A stretch of 64,000 nt of DNA from NCBI RefSeq assembly GCF_029227915.1, contig NC_079878.1, forward strand, positions 1,054,001 through 1,118,000. The letters are read 5' to 3'. Shown here one piece after another: positions 1 through 12,200 of the stretch. A program made the position numbers and the translations under genes. The stretch comes from Hydractinia symbiolongicarpus (Eukaryota > Cnidaria > Hydrozoa > Anthoathecata > Hydractiniidae). The notes below the pieces were generated by a model that was not told the origin of the DNA, did not search any database, and saw only the letters and a program-made list of their open reading frames with translations. The number at the start of each line of letters is the position of its first letter. Within the stretch, counting starts at the first letter, position 1.

Positions 1-488
1 TTTGTCTGAATGGCTTAAATGTAAAAACAGACCATTATCCACTTAAGTTATTTTGGTCACACATCTGGCAAGACTTTTAAAAATAGCTAAAAATATGGTT
101 CCCCATTTTCCTAAAATTTATCTGTTTCCTTTTATATAGACGAACTACCTGAACAACCTGAAAATTTTAGTTGATTTCAATGTTTGAAAAAAAAAATTAT
201 GTTGTTTGGCAACAAGCCTTACTGCCCGCCCCTATTAACGGGATAACTAGTGTAGACAAAAAGGTCCATCGTTTTTTCTGTCATGCATGTCTAGTTATTA
301 TTTTCAGGATGGCTTTTAGACCGATTCTTTTGCTTTGTGGTATTTTGCGGACCAGAATATATGAAAACCAAACTTCATGTACTTCCTACGTACATATAAA
401 ATTTTTAAAGTGACTTGTACATATTGTTTATATTTTAATAATCACGTGACTTGTAACATTTTTACTTTTGAAATTTTTACTTGTTGCG
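1..488. other. no gene seen; left flank of Harbinger element
   Basis: AT-rich DNA with only short open frames that show no family signature, no convincing splice structure and no repeats that I can define. It ends at the TTA target duplication of the transposon. Confidence 0.6.
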
Positions 489-497
489 TTAAGCTAA

Positions 498-577
498 GGC
501 GCCACGAGGAACATTTTCATGCGCGTGCTATGCAACATGTCCCATAGCATGCGCATGAAAATGTTTCTCGTGGCGCC
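498..577. repeat. fold-back hairpin at left terminus of Harbinger element
   Basis: Arms of 35 bases (498-532 and 543-577) are inverted copies of one another with only a few mismatches, separated by a 10-base loop. The outer arm is the terminal inverted repeat, so the end carries a second, inverted copy of itself. Confidence 0.9.
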
Positions 578-684
578 ACATCTTATTTGCTGCAAGATTA
601 TTTCGAAAATCGAAGTTAAAAAATCATGCTCAAAGGGTATACCGTATCCTTAAGTTTTTTATTGAGTTCATGTGTGATTAAAAT

Positions 685-1956
685 ATGGCAGGAATAAACA
701 GAGAAGTTATTTTAGCTTTACTTTTGTTGGACGAAGAAGAAGAGGAAGATCGTGAAGAACCACCAAGAAATTGCTGGGTGCAACCGTGGCTTGGGAATAG
801 AGAGTGTCTTGGCGCTTTTCATACAATCTTCAACGAAATAAAAAACGATGAGAAGAAATGTAGAGGGTATATACGTATGAATAACGCTCAATTCGAATAC
901 CTAGTCGGTCTTCTTTCTGAGGATTTGCAGAAACAAGATACAAATATGAGGAATTCTATCACACCAGCTGAGCTCGTTTGCGTGGCCCTACGTTACTTAG
1001 CGACTGGTGAGACTTTCAGGTCTTTAGAATTTCAATTCAGAGTGTCAAGAAAAAGAATTTCAGCAGCTGTTATGGAGGTATCTGAAGCTATCATAAAGAG
1101 GTTGGGTCCAACCTTCCTTTCAACTCCGAAAACACAGGGGGAATGGCTAGATATCTCCAGAAAGTTCAATGAGCGTTGGAACTTCCCAAATGGATTAGGT
1201 GCTCTCGATGGGAAGCATATCGTCATTCAGCAGCCCCCAAATTCAGGGTCTCATTACCGAAACTATAAAGGGACAGACAGTGTAGTGCTCATGGCTCTTG
1301 TCGGGCCAGAATATGAGTTTCTTTATGTGGAAGTTGGAGCGAACGGTAGAAATTCTGATGGAGGTATATGGGACCAATGTAATTTAAAGAAGGCGCTAGA
1401 CAGTGGATCGCTAAATTTACCAGAGGTTTGCAATTTACCAGGTCGAAACAACAAAGTGCCGTATGTGATAACAGGAGATGATGCGTTTCCTCTTAAGAAT
1501 TACCTGATGAAGCCTTATCCACAAAAAAATCTGACAGTAAACAAACGCATCTTCAATTATCGACTGTCACGAAAGAGAAGAATTTCTGAAAACGGATTTG
1601 GGATATTGGCAAATCGGTGGCGCATTTTTCGTCGACCTATAAACTTAGAACCAGAAAAGGTTTCTACCATCACAATGGCAACAGTGGCATTGCATAACTG
1701 GCAGAGAAGCAAAAGTTCTGTGGGCAAAATTGAGCTACCAATTGGTCTTGTCGACCGAGAGAATGAGCGTGGTGAAATTATCGAAGGTGCTTGGAGAGAA
1801 GATACTCCTACTGGCACATGGTTTTCACTGTCCAATGACATTTACGGCAATCGATCTAGTAATCAAGCCAAAGCAATAAGAGACGAGTTCACGGAGTATT
1901 TCGTAATGGAAGGTGCTGTACGCTGGCAGTGGCATTGCGCTAGAGTTGACATTTAA
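685..1956 (+). CDS. PIF/Harbinger (HARBI1-like) DDE transposase
   Basis: A single uninterrupted frame of 423 residues. It carries the DDE_4-type nuclease of Harbinger transposases: LDGKH supplies the first aspartate (D175), ITGDDAF the second (D265/D266), and SENGFGILANRWR the glutamate (E302). The N-terminal 110 residues contain the acidic start and the helical region that precedes the nuclease in HARBI1-like proteins. Family knowledge: the nuclease works with a MADF/Myb-like partner, encoded here by the convergent gene at 2067-3215. The start was chosen as the first ATG of the frame. An AATAAA lies about 20 bases after the stop (1977-1982). No frameshift or internal stop is seen and all three catalytic positions are present, so it could be active. 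Confidence 0.95.
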   Translation: MAGINREVILALLLLDEEEEEDREEPPRNCWVQPWLGNRECLGAFHTIFNEIKNDEKKCRGYIRMNNAQFEYLVGLLSEDLQKQDTNMRNSITPAELVCVALRYLATGETFRSLEFQFRVSRKRISAAVMEVSEAIIKRLGPTFLSTPKTQGEWLDISRKFNERWNFPNGLGALDGKHIVIQQPPNSGSHYRNYKGTDSVVLMALVGPEYEFLYVEVGANGRNSDGGIWDQCNLKKALDSGSLNLPEVCNLPGRNNKVPYVITGDDAFPLKNYLMKPYPQKNLTVNKRIFNYRLSRKRRISENGFGILANRWRIFRRPINLEPEKVSTITMATVALHNWQRSKSSVGKIELPIGLVDRENERGEIIEGAWREDTPTGTWFSLSNDIYGNRSSNQAKAIRDEFTEYFVMEGAVRWQWHCARVDI

Positions 1957-2066
1957 TTTTATTTTTTGCGAGGATAAATAAAAAATGATAAGATTTACTG
2001 AACGTTTAATATATTTTTCTGATTTATTTTACTCCAGAAAATGTCTGCCAACCATAACGTAACGTA

Positions 2067-3215
2067 TCAAAACGTATCGTTCGAACAGGATGAATTTGCG
2101 GGTGAATACGGCTGATTTTGAGAAGGTAGAGGTGGCGATTGCAGCATACCAGTATATGTATTTGCCATGGGATATGATGGGGTGTATGGAGTAAACGTTG
2201 AAGCTGCGAACATACGAGCATGATGGTTGGTAGGCATAGATTGGTGTTGTTTCTGCTCTTCATACTCGAAAAAAATATCCATGATTTTTTTCTTCAACCT
2301 TGGCCAATCTTTTAGTTTGCACTGGACCAAACTGTCGGCCACTGTACTTCCAAAAATTTGGGCACGTTTTTCGACAGCAGATTGCGCTTCGCATCCATAT
2401 GTAGAAGCTTGTTGCGGCCGGATTTCATGGTGATCAGCCCTTTGTGTGATGGAAGTTGTCAACGCTTTCCACAGTTCGGCTTTGGCACACTTCTCCTCCG
2501 TCATCTTCTTCTCCCGTCGTTTTTTAGGAGCAGGGGTACGTGGTTCATCCTCGTTCATTGTATCGACGGTCTCATCCATATCGCAAGTAATCTCAACGAA
2601 ATCCATTTGATTATAATGGTCCCAGGTAGAAAAATATGCTTCGTTTACACCTGCACCAGAGGATCTTGATCCAATCTCCCTATTGCGCTCACTTCTATAC
2701 TTTGTCAATGCGTTATGCCATGACGTTTTGAGCTCGTTTACGGTATACTTCCCATCAAAACGCTCACTCAGTTTGACCATCAGAGCTTCGCGCAACACTC
2801 TGTCTCTATAATCTTGTAGAGTGTGGTTCCAAAGCGCGGGATTTTCACGATAAAAATCAATCAATTCTTCCAACTCGTCGGACGAAAGTTGCGCTTTTTT
2901 TTTTTCTTTTGTAAGATCACTTACGATAAACTCCATTTGTTCATAAAACTTCCACTTTTTCGATGGAACTTCGCTTCCAGCATTACGTTTAACTTCACGG
3001 AGCATCGATGAACGAAGAGAATGGAATGCTTTTTTTAGAAAATCACAGCTATACGCCCCCTCAAATTCAGTGACAAGGTCTATTTTCGCAGCTTCTTTTT
3101 TGTCTTTATTTTTGTAATATATATTCCCACTGTCCCATAACGTTGGGTTCGCTTTATAAAAGTTTATTAAAGTAACTTTCTCCTCGTCTGATAGTTTTTT
3201 CTTTTCATCCGCCAT
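2067..3215 (-). CDS. Harbinger accessory protein with two MADF domains and a BESS-like motif
   Basis: Uninterrupted frame of 382 residues, tail-to-tail with the transposase and 110 bases from it. Two tandem MADF (Myb/SANT-like) DNA-binding domains are visible, at about residues 13-97 (INFYKANPTLWD) and 115-207 (IDFYRENPALWN), each with the typical tryptophans and a basic third helix. A basic stretch PKKRREKK (about 220-227) could be a nuclear localisation signal. Residues about 287-320 resemble a BESS protein-interaction motif. In Harbinger elements the partner protein binds the subterminal DNA and brings the nuclease into the nucleus; that role is inferred here from family and position. Two MADF domains in one partner is less usual than one. 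Confidence 0.9.
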   Translation of the reverse strand: MADEKKKLSDEEKVTLINFYKANPTLWDSGNIYYKNKDKKEAAKIDLVTEFEGAYSCDFLKKAFHSLRSSMLREVKRNAGSEVPSKKWKFYEQMEFIVSDLTKEKKKAQLSSDELEELIDFYRENPALWNHTLQDYRDRVLREALMVKLSERFDGKYTVNELKTSWHNALTKYRSERNREIGSRSSGAGVNEAYFSTWDHYNQMDFVEITCDMDETVDTMNEDEPRTPAPKKRREKKMTEEKCAKAELWKALTTSITQRADHHEIRPQQASTYGCEAQSAVEKRAQIFGSTVADSLVQCKLKDWPRLKKKIMDIFFEYEEQKQHQSMPTNHHARMFAASTFTPYTPSYPMANTYTGMLQSPPLPSQNQPYSPANSSCSNDTF

Positions 3216-3340
3216 TTTCGCTATTTTCTCACTAGCTACTCTTCACTTGCAGTTCAACTTCTCAAGAAAAAAACTTGTTTATATCTTTCTGTGATTTGAT
3301 TGGTCAATAAAATAATGCCTCAAATAATTTTGTAAAATAT

Positions 3341-3577
3341 TTGTTGCAGAAGGTGGGGACACGTGCAACATTTGCTCCACAACAAATTTTTCAGCACATT
3401 TTGTCCCCGGAGCACGGGAGCAAAATAGATTCAGATCTATTTTGTCCCCGAAGTTGTGGAGCAAAATGTTTGCTCCATGCAACATTTTTTTGCTGCATTG
3501 CAGTGAAAAATAGGCATGGGACACGAGTAATTTTTTTTATGCGCGTGCTATGCAGCAATGTTGCATAGCACGCGCAT
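3341..3577. repeat. subterminal palindromic repeats at right end of Harbinger element
   Basis: Repeated inverted words such as GGAGCAAAAT and ATTTTGTCCCC recur in both orientations between 3341 and 3500, followed by the palindrome 3539-3577 (ATGCGCGTGCTATGCA pairing with its complement). They could be binding sites for the MADF protein. Confidence 0.75.
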
Positions 3578-3607
3578 GAAAATGTTCCTCGTGGCGCCTT
3601 AGCTTTA

Positions 3608-4700
3608 GTTATGGTTCAACAAATGCTAAAACCAGTGTGTTATCAACCTCGTCTCCAGGGCGGTTTAGGTTTATATTGGGACGGAAGTAGGTCTTAATAG
3701 AAATAGTTTTTGATGCAAAGGCTCCTTTTGAGTAGCAACTCCAAGAGATCAATCATTGTTTCGCATAAAAAATTTCTTTGATGAAAATGTCCCACCTTAA
3801 GTCTAACTACACAATTCCAAACAAGACCTTTGATGCCTTTTTGGTGGGATAACCTGTCACGCATCGCGTGTTTTTGTTTACTGCATATTTTTACCTAACT
3901 ATTTTGCTGACCAAGCAGAATGAACCAAATTCAGTTTTTATATAAACTCAATTTTTCAAGGATTATAAAGCAAACAAACCAGCTTTTTGAACGGTTACTT
4001 TCGTCTAAACTGTGCTAATTTTTTGATGTAGCGAGCGTAAAGAGCCAGCGTTAGGTTGGTTTGACCACGAATAGAAACATAAAGTCAATAAGGAAGGGGG
4101 CGTAAAGGAGCCAACAAGCTCGTATGCATTAATTTTTACAATATGCACGCGCACAAACTTACCCAAAAATGATCTTTAAACAATTTCAAATTATCTGATC
4201 GGTTAAATAATTTGCAATTTTTGTACAATAGTAAAACAACCTTTTTTTCGTCAGTGTGACCACTACACAACACCAAAAAAAATGCTAACTCTTATAAATT
4301 ACTCTGTACAAAATAGTCACAAAAAAAAAATAAAAAAATCTCTATGCACAAAAATATTTCATCCAAATAATATTTTATTCTTTTAATTTCCTCCGATTCT
4401 TTTTAAACTCGTGATGTCACACATCAAACAAAGACACCGTGTTCGAAAGAGCTCAAAATTCACTTTGGGTTTTAAGTCCTAAGTACATAAAATTTATAGA
4501 TTCATGGGGTTTCAGGCTAGATTATGATAGTTGATTGACAGGACTATTACCCACGAGCTTTTCTGTGAGACATGGTTTAGATGTAGTTGATAAGAAGTGT
4601 ACATTATATTCAGTATATAAAACATATTCGTCCAAAATACGGATTATTTCACCACAGATCACGTCTTTACTTGAGAATACGAGTTTGACAAGGTGTTCTT
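3608..4700. other. intergenic; no gene seen
   Basis: Between the Harbinger element and the alsin 3' end. Near 3644-3660 is one copy of a dispersed word CAACCTCGTCTCCAGGG that recurs in the window. No coding signature is seen. Confidence 0.5.
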
Positions 4701-4706
4701 CAAACT

Positions 4707-4712
4707 TTTATT
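4707..4712 (-). terminator. poly(A) signal of alsin
   Basis: AATAAA on the - strand about 60 bases after the alsin stop codon at 4773-4775. It is the first such hexamer downstream of the stop. Confidence 0.65.
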
Positions 4713-4772
4713 TATCTCGACCACGGCATTTTAGTACTTTAATATTCTCGGTCACGTACACTTGATACTTTG

Positions 4773-6274
4773 CTAATCTCGGTCACGTTCGTTTTGTATT
4801 TGGAAGTAGCATGCCTAACAATAAAAATGATGAAAATAGCAAAACTCGTTCAAACATTTTTTATCCTGCTATCCTGCTATCAGCGTTATAGCAGGCGTTG
4901 GCCCATGGAATTTACCTGTCGCTGCTTTCCCGGTTTTGTCTCCCATGAGGAAAGTTAGATATTATAGTATAGATACTTACACTTAAAGTGGTGACCATGT
5001 GTCCAGCTTCTCCGACCAGCACAGATTGGTCGGCTAAATCTTCAATAAACTGTATTTCTGATCCAAGGTGTGGCACTCTAACAGATAGAGGTATCAGTAA
5101 GCACTTCGAAAGAGGCAACGAATGAAGTTAAAGACAAACAGAAGGTTCGCAGTACGTTGTGAGCTGTTAATAAAATAAAAATCACCTTGCTCTGATGACG
5201 ATATATTGAAATAATGGAAATAAGTCATCCATGGCTAGCACGTGGCGTACGCCGACATAATGATTCTCAATCTCCTGTATAAAGTAAGCAAAAAACATAT
5301 AAAAAAGTATAAAGTTTATAAATCGGAAAATTATGGCTAAAATTCAAGTAGCAACAACAGAAACAAAAGTAGGGAAACAGAACTAATTCATGCGATATTG
5401 CCGTTAGACGGTGTTAAACTAAAATGGTGCCGTGTTTACATGAGATTTTACGCATCCAACTTCTACACCAATTATCGGCTTTATGAAGTCGTGTCTCCTC
5501 AGGGTTCGTCTTATTAAGAATTTACTGTAAATCTATACAGGAATTACGATTGTTTTCACCTTATGTATCATGGCGAATGTCTTCCTGATCACCTCAATCT
5601 TCCCCATAGGACTGTACGTTGTACTTATATCTTCCAACAGTTCGATCGCTGTTATGTATGGGCGTTTATCGTGTGATGCTACAAGCTATGAACATAAAGA
5701 ATTCTTAGCACTGGGAGAAGCCCACACAAACTTTATATAGTTTAAATGTCTCACTAACAATGATATATATGACAAAATACCTCTGTCGATGACAACTGAT
5801 CATCAGGAAGCAACCAAAAAGTTCTAAAAGCGTGGAATGTATCATATATCTATATCTTAATACTTTATATGTCTGCCTGTTAAGAAAAATGGTAACCACA
5901 GTATTAAAACACACAAAATGCAGTAAATAAAAGACCAAGAACCCGTGGATTTATTCACGGGCCCCTGACTAGTCTGACAATAATTTCTCAAGACTCGATA
6001 GTTCAAACTTCAAAAAGTGTCCTACCTCTTCACTCCTAAGAAAGATAATAAAGCGATATCGCCTCGCTTATTCAAGTAGTATAGTTTTTCCGTATATATA
6101 GCATCGGTCTTCTCCGTGAGTAAGGCATACAGTGTAAACAGAGGCGGGTACAATCGAGGTAACAATAAAGGATGAAGTAGCGACATGCTGTTTATCGGTG
6201 TTTCCACGACACCATCAACTGTTTCATTCGACAGTAAAACGAATTCTTCATCGTGTAAATCAGGGAAAAGAACT
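4773..6274 (-). CDS. ALS2: alsin exons 26-31: VPS9 Rab5-GEF domain
   Basis: Exons 6026-6274, 5781-5823, 5560-5685, 5186-5274, 4981-5077 and 4773-4814. Motifs include [46 protein letters not shown], the catalytic-helix region [13 protein letters not shown] and the C-terminal ACYFQIQ typical of alsin. Exon 27 has only 43 bases (encoding [14 protein letters not shown]). It is too short to stand out as a frame; I found it because exon 26 (phase 2) cannot join exon 28 (phase 0) without it. The last exon has 42 bases and supplies the stop. Confidence 0.92.
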
Positions 6275-9200
6275 CTAAAATATATAAACACACAAACGTT
6301 TTCAATCGTGGTTTGTTGTTATCAAGAAGTGGAGGTAAGCAGAAACTCAAATATTTACGTTTAAATTAAACCTTCTTCGATTTGCTTTTTTCATCGGCGT
6401 TCACAATTCAGGTATGCAGGGGAATATCTATATTTTAATGCCCGTATACGTCTGGCCGTCCGCCTGTCTGTCACGAAAAATGGTAGCTTAGCTGCGACGG
6501 GCGAACCCGCGGATTTTTCCACGGGCTAACAACGACTAGTATTTCTGGAATTGTTGATGTTTGTAAACACTTTTTATGGCAACTCTCTACGTTGTGAATT
6601 CTAATGTGCTTCTCAGCAAATTAAAAAATAGTGGGATATGCTTATCTAATTAGGCATGAATTCAAAATCTGGATTAGAAATTTATCTAATTATCGCTTTC
6701 TGTTGTATACTTTAAAAAAATTAGCAGTTTTAAAAACTGTTCGGACAACCTAGTACTTAGTATCCTATATATCGGTTTCTTGTTTAAAAAACGTTTACCA
6801 ATTGTCTTTCTTTATACAGCCTCGATTCTGCTATAACTACATACAGCAATTTTTTTGTTGTTGAGAAAGATAAAATTCTTTTTAATATATGCCTTTACAA
6901 ATTTACTTTCTCAAGTTAGCCAGAAATACAAAGAGTTAAAAACATTAAACTTATCAACGGCCAACTTGAATAAAAATAAAACAAACCTAAGAACATTGAA
7001 CAGTCTTGTCACATACGACTTTGCTTCAGCAACAGCGTGTGGCAGCAACCTTCTATGGGCACCCACACCCACGTACGTCGCTCTGTATACATCAACCAAA
7101 CCTTCAACTAAAACGTTGAGAGGGTGGCCAGCAGTATCGAGTGCCTACAAGAAAATGTTGTTACTGTAATCTTTAAACAGTTCGTCTTATTTTACTGAGA
7201 GTTTTTCAGGATGGGAAGCTAACCACATTATACATTAAGTTGGTAATATTTCTGTGTTTCCGAGGACTGTATTTGCTAGCCATTTTAAAAATTCCAATGT
7301 AGATTGAAAATATTTTGAAAAGTGTTTCAGGCTTCAGAGGCAAAATTTTTCCTGACTGTAAATAAATTTATTATTTTCTGGACACCAGAAGTATTTTAAT
7401 TAATTTCTTTCGACAGACATTAAAAATTTCCCGATTACCCTTAAAAATTGTACCGAAATTTCCTTATTTTTACTGATCGGGCTTAAAGCTTCCTAATTTG
7501 CTAACATCCCAGCCAAATGACCATGGCAAGGTTTTTATGACAATCAACCATGTTCATACGCACCTGAGAAAGATATTCTTGCAAAGCTTTAAAGTTATTT
7601 GCAAGTTGGATATGATCTTTAAAGTTTGTCTTTCGTACGAAATCGATATCAAATCGCGTTGATACACGCCGTGATCTCATCGATCCTGCTGCTTTCAGTA
7701 CAGCGTTCGTCACATTCTTCCATGCTCGTTCAGCCTCGGTTTCAAGCTCATCTCCACAGCCTAACACAGCCAAGCATTCTTGGAATAAAGATTTCCATTT
7801 TGCGTCAGCATCAATGGTAAAATCTGTTGTTCTGATTGGTAATAAAAAATAAAAACGATACAAAAATTTACGTTTTTAAATTTTTTGTTGAACCCATAAG
7901 TACAACCTTACTTTTACTGAATTTCATCTTTTTTCTGGGAAGATTCGCTTAAGCGAATAGCATTCTTTAAGTCCCCCTCCCCTCTCAATTAAGCGTTCAT
8001 GTCAAAGATTTAATAATTTAATAAGCTCCCAGGGCTTTTGTTTGGATCATTACAGTATTGATTTTAAAAAACATCCTGTGGTTCTCTGCTAATCTAAGAC
8101 AACTTCCCGTGCCCCACTTACCCAAGCTGATTTCCACGTGAATTATCCGAGTTATCATGCACCATTGGATTTATAAACTTCGAAAACACGGCGTTTACTT
8201 TTATACTCTCGCCCCAGTTTCCATAAAAAGTGCCATCGATGTAGTCTCCATTTGGTAAAGTCAATATGCCCTAAAAATTAAAAAAATATCATTATTTTTT
8301 AAAGGAGTTAAACTTCTTTTAACTTCGTGTACGACACTAATAGTCCAGGGATGTTAGCCCAATTTTCCACTTTGAAAGGTAAAAATTCTCCTTAGGGTTT
8401 TTGAGCCCGTCCGCCCGCCCTTCCCCTCCATGCAAAAGTTTCGAAAGTTCTTTCAAAACGTTGCTTTCGGTACTGTAGAGAGTTATAGTTCGTTAAATGC
8501 TGAAAAACGGCCTAAATTGACCTTTTTTCATGGCAAATCGTAATACAGAAAGCTTTGGAAAACCACACCATTTTTCAAAAACACCTTTTTTTCCTTTACA
8601 AATAATTGTAAATTAAAAAATGGCAGAAAAACAATCACGGGTAAAAAAAGTTGATTTCGGGGAAAAAAAAGTACAGTGATTTGGCGAAGTGATTTTGCTT
8701 AGCCAATAAAAAACCCTGCACGTCCTTTACTTGAACGACAGATGTGAAGAATTTCATGTGTAGTTGATTTTTATCTTCTTAGGCAAGTAGGAAGAGAATG
8801 AGTCAGCGGTGTGTTATTTACATCAGTGACGTAATTAAATAGACATGCGCGACAGACAGATATGCCCACGTCATTTTTTTTCGTCCCACTGATTTAATTA
8901 TTACCTTGGTTGGACATAAAAACATTAAAAAGCTGCAAAACGATGGCGCATAGAGGAAAGTTTACAAAATGAAATGATATTTTCAATGTAATTTTGAACT
9001 TTTAATAAGCAACCGAGTTGCTAACGTCTGAAGGTAAGGTTTGGTTTAAAACTAAGCAACTACCAAGCAACTGAACAAGCTGGAAATTTAAAAAATGTCC
9101 AACTATCGAGGCTTAATCTGGATAAGCTAAGTAGCAACATGCGAAAGAGTTGTTTAAAAGAAATCTGTTTCTAATAAACAATAACCTTTAAGCACAAAAA

Positions 9201-12200
9201 AAATTCAAGCTGAAATTTTGTAAACATTAAAAATATTTTGCTTCGCAATTTCTTAGCTCTTCCTAGTTGAAATTCTGTTCTTAGCAACAAGGGGAGAGTT
9301 GTGGAAGTTGCTTAGAACAAGAAAAACGTATATTGGATGACTAAAAACTGCGTATTCACAAAGCGATAGACAAATTAGATCGTAGTTTCAGATTAGAGTC
9401 GCGTTTCCAGTTTGTGCCGCGTCTGAAACCGGAAATATTTTATAGATATTGACCACTAATTAGCGTCCTTTTTTGACAATCACCGAATGCAAATGAGATA
9501 TGCTCCCTTCTCCTTAGTTTTTGCCAAATGTTTTATTATATATCAGGTATTACTATACTCTGACGGTTAAATTGAAAAAAAATATATGAAAGGAAAAGAA
9601 AGTTACATAAAATCAACCAAGATTTCATTTTCGGGCAATCGAGGTCAATTTTTAAAGACTTCCACTGATGAGTAGGAACCGGCCGTACAAGAACTTTTTA
9701 TGTCACTAAAATATGGCCCTATAACTGCTGTTTCAACGGCCCTGTTTTTACGGATATTTCTATCTTTTTGAAGGTTAAAAAAGTTGTGGTTATATTTTAA
9801 AGTGAACGTGTAGAGTTTCTGGAGATAATCGCAAAAAAAATTGGCAAAACAAGTAACAATTTTTTTTTTAAGATCGGTTATTTTTCTGCCTATTTTATCC
9901 TCGTGTAATTATTACGTGTATATTGTACAATATCATAATATATAATATTCAAAACAACAAAGAAACAAAGAACAATACTATAATTTAATGCAACTTCTTA
10001 TACAAAAAATATGCTTTATCGTACATTCTCTTAATAGCATCTCCATAGAAAACGCTTTATTTTCTTTGTATGGCCTCTATTTTGTTGAAATAAAAAAAAT
10101 TAAAAAGATTTTAATCTCGAGTGACACAAATACATAAGTAATTACTTCATTAGGTAGTCACACTTGATTGGAAATATTTGCTAATTCTATGTTCTTATGA
10201 CACTGTTCTGCCGTGTAGAACACAACTACACCATTTTGTTTTCGTTTATCAACATATGACCTGTGTATGGGTTTCGCGCTCATTTCAACACGTATATTGA
10301 CGAAAAGATTGCACTGAAATTTAGTGGAGCATTGATTGATTTATTTGCATATTTATTTATGATTTTTCAAAAAATGTCAGTCTCTCAACAAAATGGCGAC
10401 CAGGTGTTGTGGCCAGCAAACAAGCAGACTTCCGTTGCGAAAAAAGAAACGAAGAAGCCAAAATCTGAGAAACAAAAGAAGAAATTTACATACGATAACG
10501 AACGAGTATTCCAAACGGCGTTGAAATATTACAACTCGCGATGGCAAAAGCAGGCTAAAAAAAACAAAAAGCAACCCGACCCAAACAAGCAAGAGATTTA
10601 TGTCGAAAAGATTGGCATGAATATAACCCAATCGAGTGGGATCGACTGTAAGCGATGTGGCGACAATTTGACTGGCATGAAGTATTTCGTCAACAAGAAT
10701 AAACCAGAAGATGTGCTGTGTCAAGGTTGTTTAGGGCGTAAGCTTAAGAAAGAAGTCGGTATAGACGAGGAGAGGATACTGGAAGAGATGAAATGGCTAC
10801 AGGAAAAAGATTTGCTACCAGAGCACATGGTGAATCCTAAAAATCAATGGACCTTCGAATAATAAAAACTATCAAAGATTAAATAATTATTTATAGTATG
10901 TGCTTTCAAATATAGTTCGCTGCGCTTGCTTTTCGTATACTAGACAAACGCGAGTTTCTTCTAATGTTTACAAGTCAATTTTTGGTTGCTAAGCAACACA
11001 CCAGATAAAAACCATGTCGATACTTGATAAATAAACACACAACAAGTGTTGCCATGCCTCACTAGATTTACTTTAATTGGATTAGAGATGTGTATCTTTG
11101 ATTTCTTCTTCCTTGTTGTTTTATACGTACTCCACCTGACAGCTTTTTTACTATTTATAATCAGGCCAGGATAGTATTATCGCAATACCTCTCCACGACA
11201 ACAAAAAATTACCTTCTTAGCACAAAATTCTATATATTGTCTCTGGCTTGCTGTTTGTCTGTCTTTGCGAGTAGCGACAGATGGATTTCCCGCCATGGGC
11301 TTGGAATAACAATTTTAAATTCTTGTAAGACGGGCCCATATTATAATTAAAGAAGTTTTTGTCAGAATTTTAGGCAGGAAAGACATTATTAGTCTTTCTT
11401 TTTTTCAGAATACCAACCCGTTTAAAAGTAATACCTCCATTTTTTTGTTTTCTCGAGCACTAATAACTAATTAGAAATAAATGCTAACTTTATTTGTATC
11501 TTTTTGTTCATTGTTATATTAAAAGAAACTTTTTTGTTAGTGTAAACAATTTTACAAGATTTTAGGAGGAATTTATATTTTTTAGTTATTTATGAGAGTC
11601 TTCATTTTTTTAAGGTTATTTAAATTTTAGATGTGGTCGCTCTAATGAGAGAGACATATGAACTGGAAGTATGGTAAACAAGACTTTGTGGTTCGTTGCA
11701 TTACCATTTTTCAAGGTGGTTTTTCTTAAAGTATTTTGATAGGATGGAAGCATGTCTGATGCTTGCACGAGTCATCTGCTCATTTAATCTCTAACCATAT
11801 TTTACTTACTGCACATACAAATTCAGTTTTGTTGAATTCAGTCAAATGATTTATGTCACAGCTTGTCCTGAAAATATGAAATTCGTTGCTGAATTTTATC
11901 TCCAACAATTTTAGTCCATAATACCTAGTTGTCACTATTCCTGATTATTTTGCTCCAAAATCACTTTAAATTTGAAATTTTATTGGCACCCTATAAAAAT
12001 ATTAAAATCACATAAGTTAGCTCACGGTAACTCGAACACCTGATAACTCGAGCTTTCTTTATCTCGAATCATATTCTCGGGGCTCTTGAACTTTCTTTAA
12101 TACTTTCTTACGATCCATTTTTCGTCCCCCCTGAGGCTAACATCTTCGGATAACTCGAACTTTTTGATCCAGAAAAAAAATCAAATAGATTTTATATTTT

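Larger units (their letters stand above)
489..3607. mobile_element. complete PIF/Harbinger DNA transposon with TTA target-site duplication
   Basis: The element runs from 492 to 3604 and is flanked by TTA at 489-491 and 3605-3607, the 3-bp duplication typical of PIF/Harbinger. The terminal inverted repeats begin AGCTAAGGCGCCACGAGGAA and match for over 40 bases. Inside are two convergent open frames, a DDE transposase (+) and a MADF/Myb-like partner (-), which is the two-gene organisation known for this superfamily. Both termini are themselves fold-backs: 498-532 pairs with 543-577, and 3539-3577 is a palindrome. Both frames are uninterrupted, so the copy looks young and possibly autonomous. 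Confidence 0.95.

Noticed and set aside
171-413. 80-codon + strand frame upstream of the Harbinger element
   Set aside because: No homology that I can see, biased composition, no neighbours or splice partner.
6855-7169. 104-codon + strand frame
   Set aside because: Shadow of alsin exon 25 on the opposite strand.
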